NCBI RefSeq assembly: GCF_003233845.1
Contig: NZ_QKRB01000060.1
Span: 114,806-178,805, forward strand
From: Paenibacillus sambharensis
Lineage (GTDB): Bacteria > Bacillota > Bacilli > Paenibacillales > Paenibacillaceae
Direction: 5' to 3'
Length of the DNA: 64,000 nt
The translations under genes were made by a program, and so were the position numbers. Of the stretch, positions 45,022 to 54,385 are shown in pieces (position 1 is the stretch's first letter; every line of letters starts with the position of its first letter). The notes beneath the pieces were generated by a model. It saw only the letters and a program-made list of their open reading frames with translations. It ran no database searches and was not told where the DNA came from.

Positions 45022-48000
45022 ATGAAATTTGAAGATGTACCATTCAAAGAACGGTTGATTGCGCAGTACAAATTTGATAATGCTGAGCGAATCGGCAAGG
45101 ACAGCTCCGGGAAGGGCAACGACTCGGAATTGGCGGGCAGGCAGCTGCCTGTGGCATCAACCGTTGGCGGCAGACCGGCTGTTACGCTGCCTGGCGGAGC
45201 AAGCGGCACATCCTACATACAGCTTCCGGCAGGTCTGCTGGAAGGTGTAAGCGACCAGTCCGGCGTGACGGTGTCGACATGGGTTTATTTTGACAAGGGC
45301 TCGAATGTGTGGGAGCGGATATTTGATTTTGGCCAAGGACCTGAGGGCCCTTACCTGTTCCTGACGCGCAACATGCGCGCCACCTTGAATGCGGAGGGCG
45401 ACATTGTCGCTGATCCGGGCAAATCCTACCCGACGGGCGAGTGGATGCATATTGCCATGTCGGTTATTGGCACGAAGAACGGCACGCTCAGCAGCGCGGG
45501 TCCGGTTCTCTATGTGAACGGCGAGGTTGCGACGGACGGCTCGATCAGCCAGACCTCCAGCGGCATGTATGCCAAGCTGCGCGCCTGGTTCGCCACGTTT
45601 AATGAAGCGGCCCAGTACAAGAACAACTACATCGGACGGTCGCAGTATGACGCGGATGCGGATTTTGCCGGCTCGTTCTCCGATTTCCGCATCTATGCGG
45701 CAGGCTTGTCCCAGGACGAGGTTATTGAGGTCATGTGCGACTCGCTGACCGATCAGCAGATCGTCCACCTGGCCCGCGACAAGTACTTGTCGTTCCCGGC
45801 CTCCATTGTAACGAAGGATCTGACACTTCCATCTGCTCTCATGGGCGGCAAGGTTGAAGTCAGCTGGAAATCCAGCCATCCTGAGGTACTGACAGGAGAA
45901 GGTGCGGTTAAGGAGCTGAAAGCGCCGCAGGGCGTTATTCTGACCGCTGTTCTGAAGCGCGGAGGCTATACGGTTGAGAAGAGCTATCCGGTTACCGTGA
46001 TGCCGGAGGGCATGCCTCCGTATAAGCTGACCATCGAGGGCGGCAAGGAATTGATGAACGTCAGCGAAGTGATGTATGGACTCTTCTATGAGGATATTAA
46101 CAATGCGGCGGACGGCGGCATCTATGCGGAGCTGGTGCGCAACCGCTCGTTCGAAGCGTTCACATTTGACACCTACAACCACCACTCCGGGGAAAATGGC
46201 GTCTCCACCGGCCGCAATCACAATGCGCTGGAAGCCTGGAGCGGCGACACCGATAAGGTGAAGGTGCACAATACCGGCGGACTGAATGACCATTTTGGCC
46301 TGGAGGACAAGGAAGCGAATGCTTACTATGTCACAGTGGCAGACGGCGCGACGCTTTATAACCGCGGATTTAACGATACGAACGGCTATTGTGCGATGGC
46401 GATCCGCGACGGAGCGCGCTACCTGTTCACGATCTGGGCGAAGGCGGACAAGCCGGGCACCATCACGATCCAGCTGAAGGACCCGGACGGCGGGGACATC
46501 AGCGATTCAGCTGTCATTGAAGTCGAAGGCGGCGGCACGTGGAAGAAGTATGGCGCGGAGTCGAAAATCGTCCTGACCGGCTCCCGTACGGTGCTTGGTC
46601 AGCTGGCACTCGAATTCAGCGGCGACATCTCCATCGATATGGTCTCGCTCTATCCGGAAGAGGTATGGGGCGTTCGCGAAGAGCCGCGCTCGGCAAGCGC
46701 GCATGCGAACTATACCGGCAACCCGAACTACCGTCTCCGCAGAGACCTGGTCGAGGCGCTGCTGGACCTTCACCCGACCTTCCTGCGCTTCCCCGGCGGC
46801 TGTATCTCCGAAGGCTCGCATATCTGGGAGAACGTCTACGACTGGAAGGAATCGGTCCGCGACATCGAGCTGCGCAAGGAGAACTTCAACGTCTGGGGCT
46901 ACATGATGACGATGGGTCTTGGCTATATGGAATACTTCCAGCTGGCCGAGGACCTGAACGCGACACCGCTGCCGGTTATGGCCTGCGGCGTACTCTGCCA
47001 GGCGCGTTCGGATTATTGCAACCCGGCGGGCGGAGCACTGCGCGATTACTACATCAAGAACTTTACGGATCTGATCGACTTTGCGATCAGTATGGATTTT
47101 GAGCATAACGAATGGGCTGCACTGCGCCGCCAGATGGGCCACGAAGCGCCGTTCGATCTCCGCTACCTTGGTGTCGGCAACGAGAACTGGGGCACGGAGT
47201 TCTATGCGAACTTCGAGGTGTTCAAGGCTGCGATCGACGAGCATATGGCGAAGTTTTACCCGGATCATGAGCTTCACATCATCTCGACAGTCGGCGCGCA
47301 GGCGGATGACGATGCGTACCAGGAAGGCTGGAAGTTCCTGAGCGGACGCCTGGAGGGCGAAGCCAAGGTCAGCTTCACGGACGGCAAGCACAGCCACGAG
47401 GAGACGATCACCTGGTACGAGAAGCAGCCGAACTACATGGATACGATTGCGGATGAGCACTACTACCGTTCCAATGAGTACCTGCTGAACAACGTGGACC
47501 GCTACAACTATTATTACCGGGCCTATGAGCAGGACGGCAGCCTGAACCTGCGCGAGACCTCCAAGGTATTCGTCGGCGAGTATGCGTCCACGGACAAGAA
47601 CACGCTGGCAGGTGCGGTTGCGGAAGCAGCGATGATGACCGGCTTCGAAAATAACGCTGACGTCGTGCTGCTGACCGCGTACGCGCCGCTGTTCAACAAG
47701 GTGCTCACCGACGGCACCTACCGCTGGACGCCGGACTGCATCTGGTTCGACGACGAGACGGTATGGTTCACGCCGAACTATTATGTACAGCAGCTGTTCG
47801 CGAAGTATGCCGGCAAGAAGGTGCTGGGCACATCGTTCCGGACGTACCGCAGCGGCAAGCCGCTTGAGCTCATCCCGCGCGGCGGCATCGAGATCGCGGC
47901 AGGCAATGCGGAGGTTATCGTGAAGCGCGTCAAGGTGACTTCCCATGAGGATGGCCGCGTGCTGCTGGATCAGGACTTCACGCAGCAGCTGGATGCCGCT

Positions 48001-48771
48001 TGGCAGGTTATTCCGGGTTCGGCGGGCTATACGGTTGATGCAGAGCGCGGCCTTGTGCTGAAGGCGCAGAGCAGCGGCCGCAACGGCCTGTACATCCTGA
48101 ACGACGAGTGGACCAATTACAAGGTAGAGGTCACCGCTGTGAAGGGCGCGGGTACAGAAGGCTTCTTCGTTGGTGCCGGGCTGACCGACATCACGCCGGA
48201 GAAGAAGGATGTTATCGAATACGCGATCGGCTACAACGGCAATGCGACAGGCGTGAAGGTATACAAGCAGGGCATCGAAGGCTACACGCTGGGCGACTAC
48301 TCCTCCAGCTCCGCTGCCGGCAACCTGCGTGCCTGCAGCTATGAGCCGCTGACCGAAGGCGCGGAATATGCGATTACGGTAAATTTTGGCGGGGGGACAG
48401 GCGACCGTCTGGTCTGCTCGTACACAGACGGCAAGGAATCGAGCCTGGTGCTGGATTACAAGCTGGAAGCATACAACCGCGATGTGTTCAGCTCCGTCAC
48501 GAAGGATGACAAGCATGTCTATGTGAAGCTTGTGAACGCTGACGGCACCGACAAGACAACCGAGCTTGAGCTGAAGGACCTGAACGTCGCTGCTGCGGCC
48601 AAGCTGGTCACGCTCACCGGGGACGAGTCACTGCTGAACATCCCGAACGTCAACAAGAAGAATGACGAGAAGGTTCAGCCAGCAGAGTCCAGCGTGACAA
48701 TTGATGGCAAATCTGCCGTTCTCACACTGCCGGCGCATTCGGTAAGCGTGCTTGTGCTGGATTTGGTGTAA
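45022..48771 (+). CDS. Large modular GH51-type alpha-L-arabinofuranosidase
   Basis: A 1249-aa protein. N-terminal LamG-like concanavalin domain (about residues 10-235), atrophied Ig-like domain (about 240-335), then the GH51-type catalytic part (about 340-965) with EVMYGLFYEDINNAADGGIYAELVRNRSFE, FLRFPGGCISEG, the acid/base Glu in GVGNENWG and the nucleophile Glu in VGEYAST. A carbohydrate-binding-like insert lies at about 980-1150, followed by a C-terminal beta-sandwich tail. It removes alpha-L-arabinofuranosyl groups from arabinan/arabinoxylan or their oligomers. There is no signal peptide, so it is either cytoplasmic or exported unusually. The ATG follows AGGAGA. The cre-like site at 44914 suggests catabolite repression. 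Confidence 0.88.
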   Translation: MKFEDVPFKERLIAQYKFDNAERIGKDSSGKGNDSELAGRQLPVASTVGGRPAVTLPGGASGTSYIQLPAGLLEGVSDQSGVTVSTWVYFDKGSNVWERIFDFGQGPEGPYLFLTRNMRATLNAEGDIVADPGKSYPTGEWMHIAMSVIGTKNGTLSSAGPVLYVNGEVATDGSISQTSSGMYAKLRAWFATFNEAAQYKNNYIGRSQYDADADFAGSFSDFRIYAAGLSQDEVIEVMCDSLTDQQIVHLARDKYLSFPASIVTKDLTLPSALMGGKVEVSWKSSHPEVLTGEGAVKELKAPQGVILTAVLKRGGYTVEKSYPVTVMPEGMPPYKLTIEGGKELMNVSEVMYGLFYEDINNAADGGIYAELVRNRSFEAFTFDTYNHHSGENGVSTGRNHNALEAWSGDTDKVKVHNTGGLNDHFGLEDKEANAYYVTVADGATLYNRGFNDTNGYCAMAIRDGARYLFTIWAKADKPGTITIQLKDPDGGDISDSAVIEVEGGGTWKKYGAESKIVLTGSRTVLGQLALEFSGDISIDMVSLYPEEVWGVREEPRSASAHANYTGNPNYRLRRDLVEALLDLHPTFLRFPGGCISEGSHIWENVYDWKESVRDIELRKENFNVWGYMMTMGLGYMEYFQLAEDLNATPLPVMACGVLCQARSDYCNPAGGALRDYYIKNFTDLIDFAISMDFEHNEWAALRRQMGHEAPFDLRYLGVGNENWGTEFYANFEVFKAAIDEHMAKFYPDHELHIISTVGAQADDDAYQEGWKFLSGRLEGEAKVSFTDGKHSHEETITWYEKQPNYMDTIADEHYYRSNEYLLNNVDRYNYYYRAYEQDGSLNLRETSKVFVGEYASTDKNTLAGAVAEAAMMTGFENNADVVLLTAYAPLFNKVLTDGTYRWTPDCIWFDDETVWFTPNYYVQQLFAKYAGKKVLGTSFRTYRSGKPLELIPRGGIEIAAGNAEVIVKRVKVTSHEDGRVLLDQDFTQQLDAAWQVIPGSAGYTVDAERGLVLKAQSSGRNGLYILNDEWTNYKVEVTAVKGAGTEGFFVGAGLTDITPEKKDVIEYAIGYNGNATGVKVYKQGIEGYTLGDYSSSSAAGNLRACSYEPLTEGAEYAITVNFGGGTGDRLVCSYTDGKESSLVLDYKLEAYNRDVFSSVTKDDKHVYVKLVNADGTDKTTELELKDLNVAAAAKLVTLTGDESLLNIPNVNKKNDEKVQPAESSVTIDGKSAVLTLPAHSVSVLVLDLV

Positions 48772-48815
48772 GAGACAGTCGGGGTAAGGGTAACTGGGAT
48801 TAAGAGAAAGAGAAG

Positions 48816-48844
48816 AGGGCGGGCCCATTGGGCCTGCCCTTTAT
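48816..48844. terminator. Bidirectional terminator between GH51 and tmrB
   Basis: AGGGCGGGCC pairs with GGCCTGCCCT around CATTG, with a T-run on the plus side. The two genes converge on it. Confidence 0.75.
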
Positions 48845-48848
48845 CGCC

Positions 48849-49445
48849 TCAGCCGCCGATCCTGACATTCCGGAGCTTTGTCACCAGCCGGTCCCTCATC
48901 CTTCCCAGCTTGCCCCGGTGATCCGGCATCAGGGTCAGCCCCAGCGCGGAAGCGATGGCCTCGGCCGCAGCTTCGACAGTGAGCTGGTCTGTTACGATGT
49001 GCTGCGCGAACCGGTCGTCGGTCAGCGCCTCCGTGCAGCGGTGAATCTGCCGCGCCGCCCAGGAGCTTGGCCCCTCGCCCCGGCTGCGCAGCCGCTTCAG
49101 CAGTGTTTCCGGAGATGCTAATAGGGTGAAATGATGAATACTGGCACCGTCCAGGCGCAGCCGCCCGACCAGCTCGCGGAAGTATACCGGGTTCACCACC
49201 GTCATCGGCACAAGGATGGGACCGTCGAAGCTGCGGCTGATATAAGTCAGCATGGCATAGTTAAATTCGCGCCACATCGGATAATCCTGAAAATCACTAT
49301 GGGCTGCTTGCTTTGGGACATTCTTGCGGATATAATAACCGGCGTTCTCCGGATCGAACACATACGAGCCGGGCAGCCGCCGGTGGAGCTCGTAGGCAGT
49401 CTGTGTTTTGCCTGAGCCGAACGCGCCATTAATCCAGATGATCAT
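48849..49445 (-). CDS. tmrB: Tunicamycin-resistance-type ATP-binding protein
   Basis: A 198-aa P-loop protein that resembles B. subtilis TmrB along most of its length as I recall it. Walker A INGAFGSGKTQTAYELHRRL at the N-terminus, DFQDYPMWREFNYAML, VPMTVVNPVYF, HHFTLLASPETLLKRLRSRGEG, SWAARQIHRC and the final RDRLVTKLRNVRI all have direct TmrB counterparts. TmrB is a membrane-associated ATP-binding protein that confers tunicamycin resistance, probably by binding the drug. The gene stands alone and converges on GH51. Confidence 0.9.
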   Translation of the reverse strand: MIIWINGAFGSGKTQTAYELHRRLPGSYVFDPENAGYYIRKNVPKQAAHSDFQDYPMWREFNYAMLTYISRSFDGPILVPMTVVNPVYFRELVGRLRLDGASIHHFTLLASPETLLKRLRSRGEGPSSWAARQIHRCTEALTDDRFAQHIVTDQLTVEAAAEAIASALGLTLMPDHRGKLGRMRDRLVTKLRNVRIGG

Positions 49446-49608
49446 CTGGCTTCACCTCTGCTTCTTCATCATGATTCCAAGAGGACTGACCGGATAGATA
49501 ATCATATGACGACACGCAGGCCGTTAAGGTTGCTTGGCAGCTAACTTAAGGGTGCATCGTTGCAGACACTGAGATTGAATAAGCGGATGAGAGGGGAGTA
49601 AATACGTT

Positions 49609-49947
49609 ATGCCTACCTATAACAAGCTTGTGCGGGACCGGATCCCGGCCATCATCGCAGAGAGCGGCAATACATGCAGCACCCGCATTCTGGAAGAAGC
49701 GGAATACCGCGCGCAGCTTCGCACGAAGCTGTACGAGGAGCTGGACGAGTACATGCGTGCGGGAGATGACAGCAGCGCAGTGGAGGAGCTGGCGGATATT
49801 CTGGAGCTTATGCACACTCTGGCAGCGGTACACGGGTCGGACCCGGAGCAGCTGGAGGCGATCCGCAAGGACAAGGAAGAGAGGCGCGGCGGCTTCCGCG
49901 AACGGGTGTTTCTAATGGAGGTTTCTGAGAGTCAGCCGGGTCAATAG
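49609..49947 (+). CDS. MazG-like phosphoribosyl-ATP pyrophosphohydrolase-family protein
   Basis: A 112-aa all-helical protein that begins YNKLVRDRIPAII, the signature of a MazG-like subfamily common in Firmicutes. The metal-binding ExxE...ExxD pattern appears as KLYEELDEYM and VEELADILELMH (about residues 42-68). It probably hydrolyses a nucleoside triphosphate or similar to the monophosphate and PPi. The natural substrate is unknown, and histidine synthesis is unlikely because no his genes are nearby. Confidence 0.85.
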   Translation: MPTYNKLVRDRIPAIIAESGNTCSTRILEEAEYRAQLRTKLYEELDEYMRAGDDSSAVEELADILELMHTLAAVHGSDPEQLEAIRKDKEERRGGFRERVFLMEVSESQPGQ

Positions 49948-49999
49948 GGTCAGAATAGATTGATGAAAATGTTCCCATTTTACCGCACGGGGAGAATAT

Positions 50000-50010
50000 T
50001 CTGGTATACT
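50000..50010 (+). promoter_or_regulatory. Extended -10 promoter of the SEC-C gene
   Basis: TGGTATACT (TG-n plus TATACT at 50005-50010) with no good -35. The transcript would carry a GC-rich leader of about 150 nt containing several short hairpins (for example GGCGGCTTGGCCGCC near 50102-50116). No known riboswitch was recognised. Confidence 0.5.
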
Positions 50011-50161
50011 CATAGGAGTTTACATAGAAGGCAGGTCCTGCTCGGATTCATACAGCCGAAGCGGGCCTGCGGTTTGCAGGGAAATCGCACAGCAGCAGGG
50101 GAGGCGGCTTGGCCGCCATCCTCCTCGCAGTGCGGATGTCTGGAAGGGAGCGTTATACAAG

Positions 50162-51406
50162 TTGAGTAGCATGGCAGTGCAAGGGCAGACAGATAAGAAG
50201 AAGGAATTGGAACGCATGATTGCGAAGCGGAAGAAGGAAGAGGCCGCGCTGTGGACGGCAATCAGCTATCCGTTAGGGCTTACAGAGGCGCTGGGCCGGT
50301 TGACGAAGGATGATCTGACCCGGGTTCGGACAAGTCTGCAGCTGAAGGTGAAGGGTGTAAGCACCCTTAAGAAGCAGGAGCTCTGCGAGGCGATCGCGGC
50401 TCAGATGCCGGAAGGCCTGGAACGCGTGTGGCATTCACTGGATGAATCGAAGTACAATCTGCTGAAGGCAGCCGAGCGGAAGAACGGGAAGCTGGAGCAG
50501 CCGGACTTAATATATGAACAAATCGTCTATTTCCGCAGTCTGGGACTGCTGTTCCCTGGCGTGGTGGACGGCGTTAACACGCTGGTCATGCCGGAGGAAG
50601 TGCTGGAGAGCTTCCGCCGGGCTGATACAGCCGGTCTTAAAGCCAGTGTTCAGCGCAATACAGAGCTTGCCAAGCTGACCCGGGGCATTCTCTACTATAA
50701 TGGTGTGCTGACCTGGGATGAGCTGGCGAAGCTGATTCCTCTCTACACGGAGGAGGCGCTGGATACAGAGCGTTACCGTCAGGTGATTGAGGATGCGGCC
50801 AGTTACGATGCGTCTGTTCAGGTTCAGGATGAGCTGGTTGCCCATGCGGATGTAACGGATATTGCAGGCGTGCGCACGGAGCAGGGGCTGCGACAGGATG
50901 CCGGCTTCTACCCGCTGACGAAGAAGCAGGTGGTGCAGGCGGCAGACCCGGACTACATCGACCGGACACCGCAGTTCCAGGCTCTGGTCCATTACTTCAT
51001 GCATCACTATGAGCTGAGCCGTGCGGACGCGGAAGATACCGTGGATATGCTGGCCTACAGCATCAAGCTCGGCGATCCCCTTACGGAGATCATGCAGGAT
51101 ATCGAGCGGGACTTCGAGCTTGGAGACGAGCTGGCGGTCCGGCAGCTGATCGACCTGCTGATGAAGCTGATGAACAATACCCGGCTGTGGTTCCTGAAGG
51201 GGTATACCCCGCTGGAGCTGAATCCTCAGCCTGAAGCGAAGCCGGTACCGGCGGGACAGGCACAGGGGGCGGCCTCAGGTGCAGCCGCTGGTGCAGCGGC
51301 TGGCGGCAAGGTTATCCAGCTGGATGAGCGGCGCAAGATCGGACGCAATGAGCCATGCCCATGCGGCAGCGGCGTAAAATATAAGAAATGCTGCGGCAAG
51401 TCCTAA
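50162..51406 (+). CDS. SEC-C motif protein of unknown function
   Basis: A 414-aa protein. Most of it is helical, with an early SAP/rho-N-like part (LTRVRTSLQLKVKGVSTLKKQELCEAI, residues about 38-65). The C-terminus is an Ala/Gly/Pro linker and a SEC-C zinc finger (RNEPCPCGSGVKYKKCCGKS; CPCGSG and KCC ligands) like the tail of SecA. The SEC-C finger binds Zn and often mediates contacts with SecB, ribosomes or nucleic acid. The start is TTG 50162 because the only SD-like sequence, GAAGGGAG, is 11 nt before it; ATG 50171 is the alternative. Confidence 0.8.
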   Translation: MSSMAVQGQTDKKKELERMIAKRKKEEAALWTAISYPLGLTEALGRLTKDDLTRVRTSLQLKVKGVSTLKKQELCEAIAAQMPEGLERVWHSLDESKYNLLKAAERKNGKLEQPDLIYEQIVYFRSLGLLFPGVVDGVNTLVMPEEVLESFRRADTAGLKASVQRNTELAKLTRGILYYNGVLTWDELAKLIPLYTEEALDTERYRQVIEDAASYDASVQVQDELVAHADVTDIAGVRTEQGLRQDAGFYPLTKKQVVQAADPDYIDRTPQFQALVHYFMHHYELSRADAEDTVDMLAYSIKLGDPLTEIMQDIERDFELGDELAVRQLIDLLMKLMNNTRLWFLKGYTPLELNPQPEAKPVPAGQAQGAASGAAAGAAAGGKVIQLDERRKIGRNEPCPCGSGVKYKKCCGKS

Positions 51407-51424
51407 GCGGACTGCTGCTTGTTA

Positions 51425-51460
51425 AGAGAACCGCTCTTTTACGGTTCTCTTTTTTTATTT
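51425..51460 (+). terminator. Rho-independent terminator of the SEC-C gene
   Basis: AGAGAACCG (51425-51433) pairs perfectly with CGGTTCTCT (51442-51450), then seven T. Confidence 0.92.
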
Positions 51461-51477
51461 TCTTAGGAAGTAAGTGC

Positions 51478-51486
51478 TGGTATAAT
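51478..51486 (+). promoter_or_regulatory. Extended -10 promoter of the GH26-like gene
   Basis: TGGTATAAT: perfect TATAAT at 51481-51486 with an upstream TG. No clear -35 hexamer. Confidence 0.55.
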
Positions 51487-51562
51487 AATCCTGCTTTACA
51501 TGACATAATTCTACAATATTCATCAAGTTCTGCCTGCGGGCAGGGGAGACGGGGGAGACAGC

Positions 51563-53185
51563 GTGCAGCAAGGACAGAGGACAACGGACAGAGCAGGATG
51601 GACGCTAAGGATAGGGCTTGTGCTGATCATACTGCTGATGAGCATACCGGTTATGCAGCAGGGCAAGGCACAGGCGGCAAGTGTGTGGACGGTCTACAAG
51701 GAAGCGCAGAAGCTGGAGGCGCGGGGCAAATACAACGAAGCGATAGCCCAATATAAGCAGATTGCGCCAGTGTTCGTGAAGGATAAGGACTATGGCAACG
51801 CTGCGCAGATGTACCGCCGGATTGGCGACTGCTACAAGGGGCTGAAGCATTATGATGAAGCCGTTGCGAACTGGGATCTTGAGGCGGAATATTCGGGTAA
51901 GGCGAAACAGACGCAAGTAAGCATTGCGGCCAAACGCAAGGCCAACCTGCTTCGCAGCTCGGCGAAGCTGTATGTGGAGCAGCCGGCCGGGCAGGGAACC
52001 ACTTACGGCGGGACGAAGTTTGTGCCGGCTAACGGGGCTTTAATCGGCGCTTACGCAGAGCTGGACAAGGCGGTTAACGATCCGAAGAAGGGGAAGTATT
52101 TCACGGAGCAGTTCCCGGTGCTTACGGGGAAGAAGCATGCGGCATACCTGCTGTATTTTAACTATGGCAGTGATCCGGCCCTGCTGGCAAAACATCTGGA
52201 GCGGGCGAAGGCTAGCGGAACGGCTCTGCAAATTGGCGTGCAGCCAATCAAGGGTCTGGATCAGGTCAAGGATGATGCTTACCTGCGCGGCCTGGCGAAG
52301 GCAATCGGGGAGTCGGAGGCACCCGTGTTCCTGCGGTTCGCCAATGAGATGAACGGCGGGTGGGTGAAGTGGCACGGCGATCCGAAGAAGTATATTGAGA
52401 AGTTCCGGCTCGTTGCGAAGGTGTTCCGCGAGGAAGCGCAGGACAATGTTGCGATGGTCTGGGCGCCCGGAGCGAACCCGACCTACACGATTGAATCGTA
52501 TTACCCGGGTGACGCCTATGTGGACTGGGTGGGCGTGAGCCTGTACACAATCTTCGATCCGTCTCTTGATCCGCTGGAGCAGGGCGAAGACCGATCGAGC
52601 CATCTGGACAAGTTCGACCACATCTATCAGACCTATGCCGCGCGCAAGCCGGTGTTCATCTCGGAGGGTGGTGTGTCCTACATGTATCCCGAGAAGCGCC
52701 AGGACAAGACCAAGTGGGCCGTGTACAAGCTGCGGGAGTTCTACTCTTCCCTCCCAATGGTCTATCCGAAGGTAAAGGGCGTGTTCTGGTTTGACAGCAA
52801 TGGCGATTCCACAGCGCGGATCAAATACTATATGCTGTCGGCTAACGAGCAGCTGCTCAAGGCATACAAGGAATCCGTGGCCCATCCATTCTACCTGGGC
52901 TCGATCGGCGAGAAGGCGCCAGTCTCCTACAAGCCGGTCAACAACAGCACCATACAGGCGGGCAAGCTGAAGCTGTCCGGCTATGTGAAGACATGGGCCC
53001 CTACGCTGTCCAAGGTAAGCTACCAGATCGGCGGCCGCACGGTCGGAACCGCATCTGCCCCGCCATGGACGGCAGAGATTGATTTTCGCGCCTATAAGGG
53101 CAAGAAGCTTGAGATTGCGGTGCAGGCCTACGACAACAGCGGCAAGCTGGTGACGACGCAGAAGGTGAATGTGAAATTACAATAA
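51563..53185 (+). CDS. Secreted TPR-GH26-like glycoside hydrolase
   Basis: A 540-aa exported protein. Signal peptide (TLRIGLVLIILLMSIPVMQQGKAQA), then a short tetratricopeptide region (about residues 40-110: AQKLEARGKYNEAIAQYKQIA, AQMYRRIGDCYKGLKHYDEAVANW). The catalytic TIM barrel (about 140-430) resembles GH26: acid/base Glu in FLRFANEMNGGWVKWHG and nucleophile Glu in VFISEGGVSYM. A C-terminal Ig-like domain (about 450-540) closes the protein. GH26 members are mainly beta-mannanases, with some other beta-glycanases. The start is GTG 51563 after GGGGGAGA. Confidence 0.8.
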   Translation: MQQGQRTTDRAGWTLRIGLVLIILLMSIPVMQQGKAQAASVWTVYKEAQKLEARGKYNEAIAQYKQIAPVFVKDKDYGNAAQMYRRIGDCYKGLKHYDEAVANWDLEAEYSGKAKQTQVSIAAKRKANLLRSSAKLYVEQPAGQGTTYGGTKFVPANGALIGAYAELDKAVNDPKKGKYFTEQFPVLTGKKHAAYLLYFNYGSDPALLAKHLERAKASGTALQIGVQPIKGLDQVKDDAYLRGLAKAIGESEAPVFLRFANEMNGGWVKWHGDPKKYIEKFRLVAKVFREEAQDNVAMVWAPGANPTYTIESYYPGDAYVDWVGVSLYTIFDPSLDPLEQGEDRSSHLDKFDHIYQTYAARKPVFISEGGVSYMYPEKRQDKTKWAVYKLREFYSSLPMVYPKVKGVFWFDSNGDSTARIKYYMLSANEQLLKAYKESVAHPFYLGSIGEKAPVSYKPVNNSTIQAGKLKLSGYVKTWAPTLSKVSYQIGGRTVGTASAPPWTAEIDFRAYKGKKLEIAVQAYDNSGKLVTTQKVNVKLQ

Positions 53186-53206
53186 TCGACAACTATTAGT
53201 GTCAAA

Positions 53207-53242
53207 AGGCCTGCTTTCTCCGTGCCGGAGAAAGCGGGCCTT
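53207..53242 (+). terminator. Terminator after the GH26-like gene
   Basis: AAGGCCTGCTTTCTCC pairs with GGAGAAAGCGGGCCTT across a short loop; only a short T-rich tail follows. Confidence 0.75.
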
Positions 53243-53286
53243 GCTTGCTTCTAGGATATCATTCCCATGTAAAGGTTTGGATGCGG

Positions 53287-53295
53287 TGGTATAAT
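53287..53295 (+). promoter_or_regulatory. Extended -10 promoter of the stalk-protein array
   Basis: TGGTATAAT with TATAAT at 53290-53295, about 75 bp before the first gene. Confidence 0.55.
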
Positions 53296-53371
53296 TGGCT
53301 TGGTTTTGAGAGGTTCGACATCTTCTCTTAAGGCCGGTTATTGTTCAACATGAAGAGAGAGAGGGAAAGCA

Positions 53372-54334
53372 ATGAAGAAGATTCGCATGAAGAAGTCCGC
53401 GTTCGCGGCGACCCTCGTGGCGACAAGTCTGGTGTTTGGTGCGGTGGGCGCATTTGGTGCTACAGGACTGCAGAAGATCACGGCTTATCTGAATCACGAC
53501 ATCAAGTTTAACCTGAACAGCAGCGTTTGGACACCACGTAGCGCAGATGGTTCGAAGATCACACCAATCACCTATGAAGGCACTACATACCTTCCGGCAC
53601 GTGCCATCGCGGATGCGGTAGGAACGGATATCGGCTGGAACGGCAGCACGAAGACCATATCGATTGGCGAGGGTGCGGCGGATGCCGAAGCAGGTTCCTC
53701 CACAGGGGCTGTCACCGGTACACCGACAACTCCTTCCACAGGCACAACGACAGGAACAACAACAGGCAGCACTGCCGCAAGCAAGAACAAGGGATCGCTG
53801 TCAGACCCGATAGCCCTTGGCACCAGTTATACATATACGGATAAATCGGATTACAAGCCGGAGAAGAACGGTTCTTACGGCGCTACTTATACGATTACAG
53901 TGCACAAGGCCGCTCCAATCACGTCTGCCGGATTTGAAGCGCTTGGCCTTAAGCAGCCGGATAATACAGACGAGGTTAACTACATGCTGGTAGACCTGAC
54001 GATCAAGATTGCGGATGCGTGGTTCAAGGCGGGCACCGATGCGAAGGATATGTACCTGAATATCTACAGGCCAAATATCTGGGGTACCCGCAGCACGGAT
54101 GGCACCGAGAGTGTGATCGGCTCGAATGATCTAGGCTTCGAAGGTTCGCTGTACACCAAGGAGCGGGAGCAAACCGTCGGGATTAAGGTGGCCCCGGGTG
54201 AGAAGAAGTCTTATGAAGTGACGGGACAGGCTATTGTGGGCGTACCTAAGGACAAGCCGGGCCTGCTGGCATTCCGTAAGCAAGCGCAGGGGATTGAATA
54301 CAATGACTCGTTCATTTATTTTAAATTGAAATAG
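53372..54334 (+). CDS. Stalk-domain exported protein A
   Basis: A 320-aa protein. Signal peptide (to about FGAVGAFGATG), a copper-amine-oxidase-type stalk domain (about residues 30-105, with ITPITYEGTTYLPARAIADAVGTDIGWN), a Ser/Thr/Gly linker, and a C-terminal beta-sandwich of the DUF4352 kind (about 145-320, with YMLVDLTIKIADAWFKAG and VAPGEKKSYEVTGQA). It has no catalytic residues I recognise and is probably wall- or surface-associated. It is first of four related genes and pairs with protein B 52 bp downstream. The ATG follows GAGAGAGGG. Confidence 0.8.
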   Translation: MKKIRMKKSAFAATLVATSLVFGAVGAFGATGLQKITAYLNHDIKFNLNSSVWTPRSADGSKITPITYEGTTYLPARAIADAVGTDIGWNGSTKTISIGEGAADAEAGSSTGAVTGTPTTPSTGTTTGTTTGSTAASKNKGSLSDPIALGTSYTYTDKSDYKPEKNGSYGATYTITVHKAAPITSAGFEALGLKQPDNTDEVNYMLVDLTIKIADAWFKAGTDAKDMYLNIYRPNIWGTRSTDGTESVIGSNDLGFEGSLYTKEREQTVGIKVAPGEKKSYEVTGQAIVGVPKDKPGLLAFRKQAQGIEYNDSFIYFKLK

Positions 54335-54385
54335 TCCACAGATTTACCGGCTTCCCTAATTCATACAGAGAGAGGAACAGCAGCA

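Noticed and set aside
46507..48516. 669-aa minus-strand open frame opposite GH51
   Set aside because: Antisense to catalytic GH51 sequence, rich in Arg/Val/His as expected from the reverse of GC-rich codons, with no motif.
50010..50160. Riboswitch or T-box in the leader of the SEC-C gene
   Set aside because: Several GC-rich hairpins exist, but no T-box motif or known aptamer core could be recognised.
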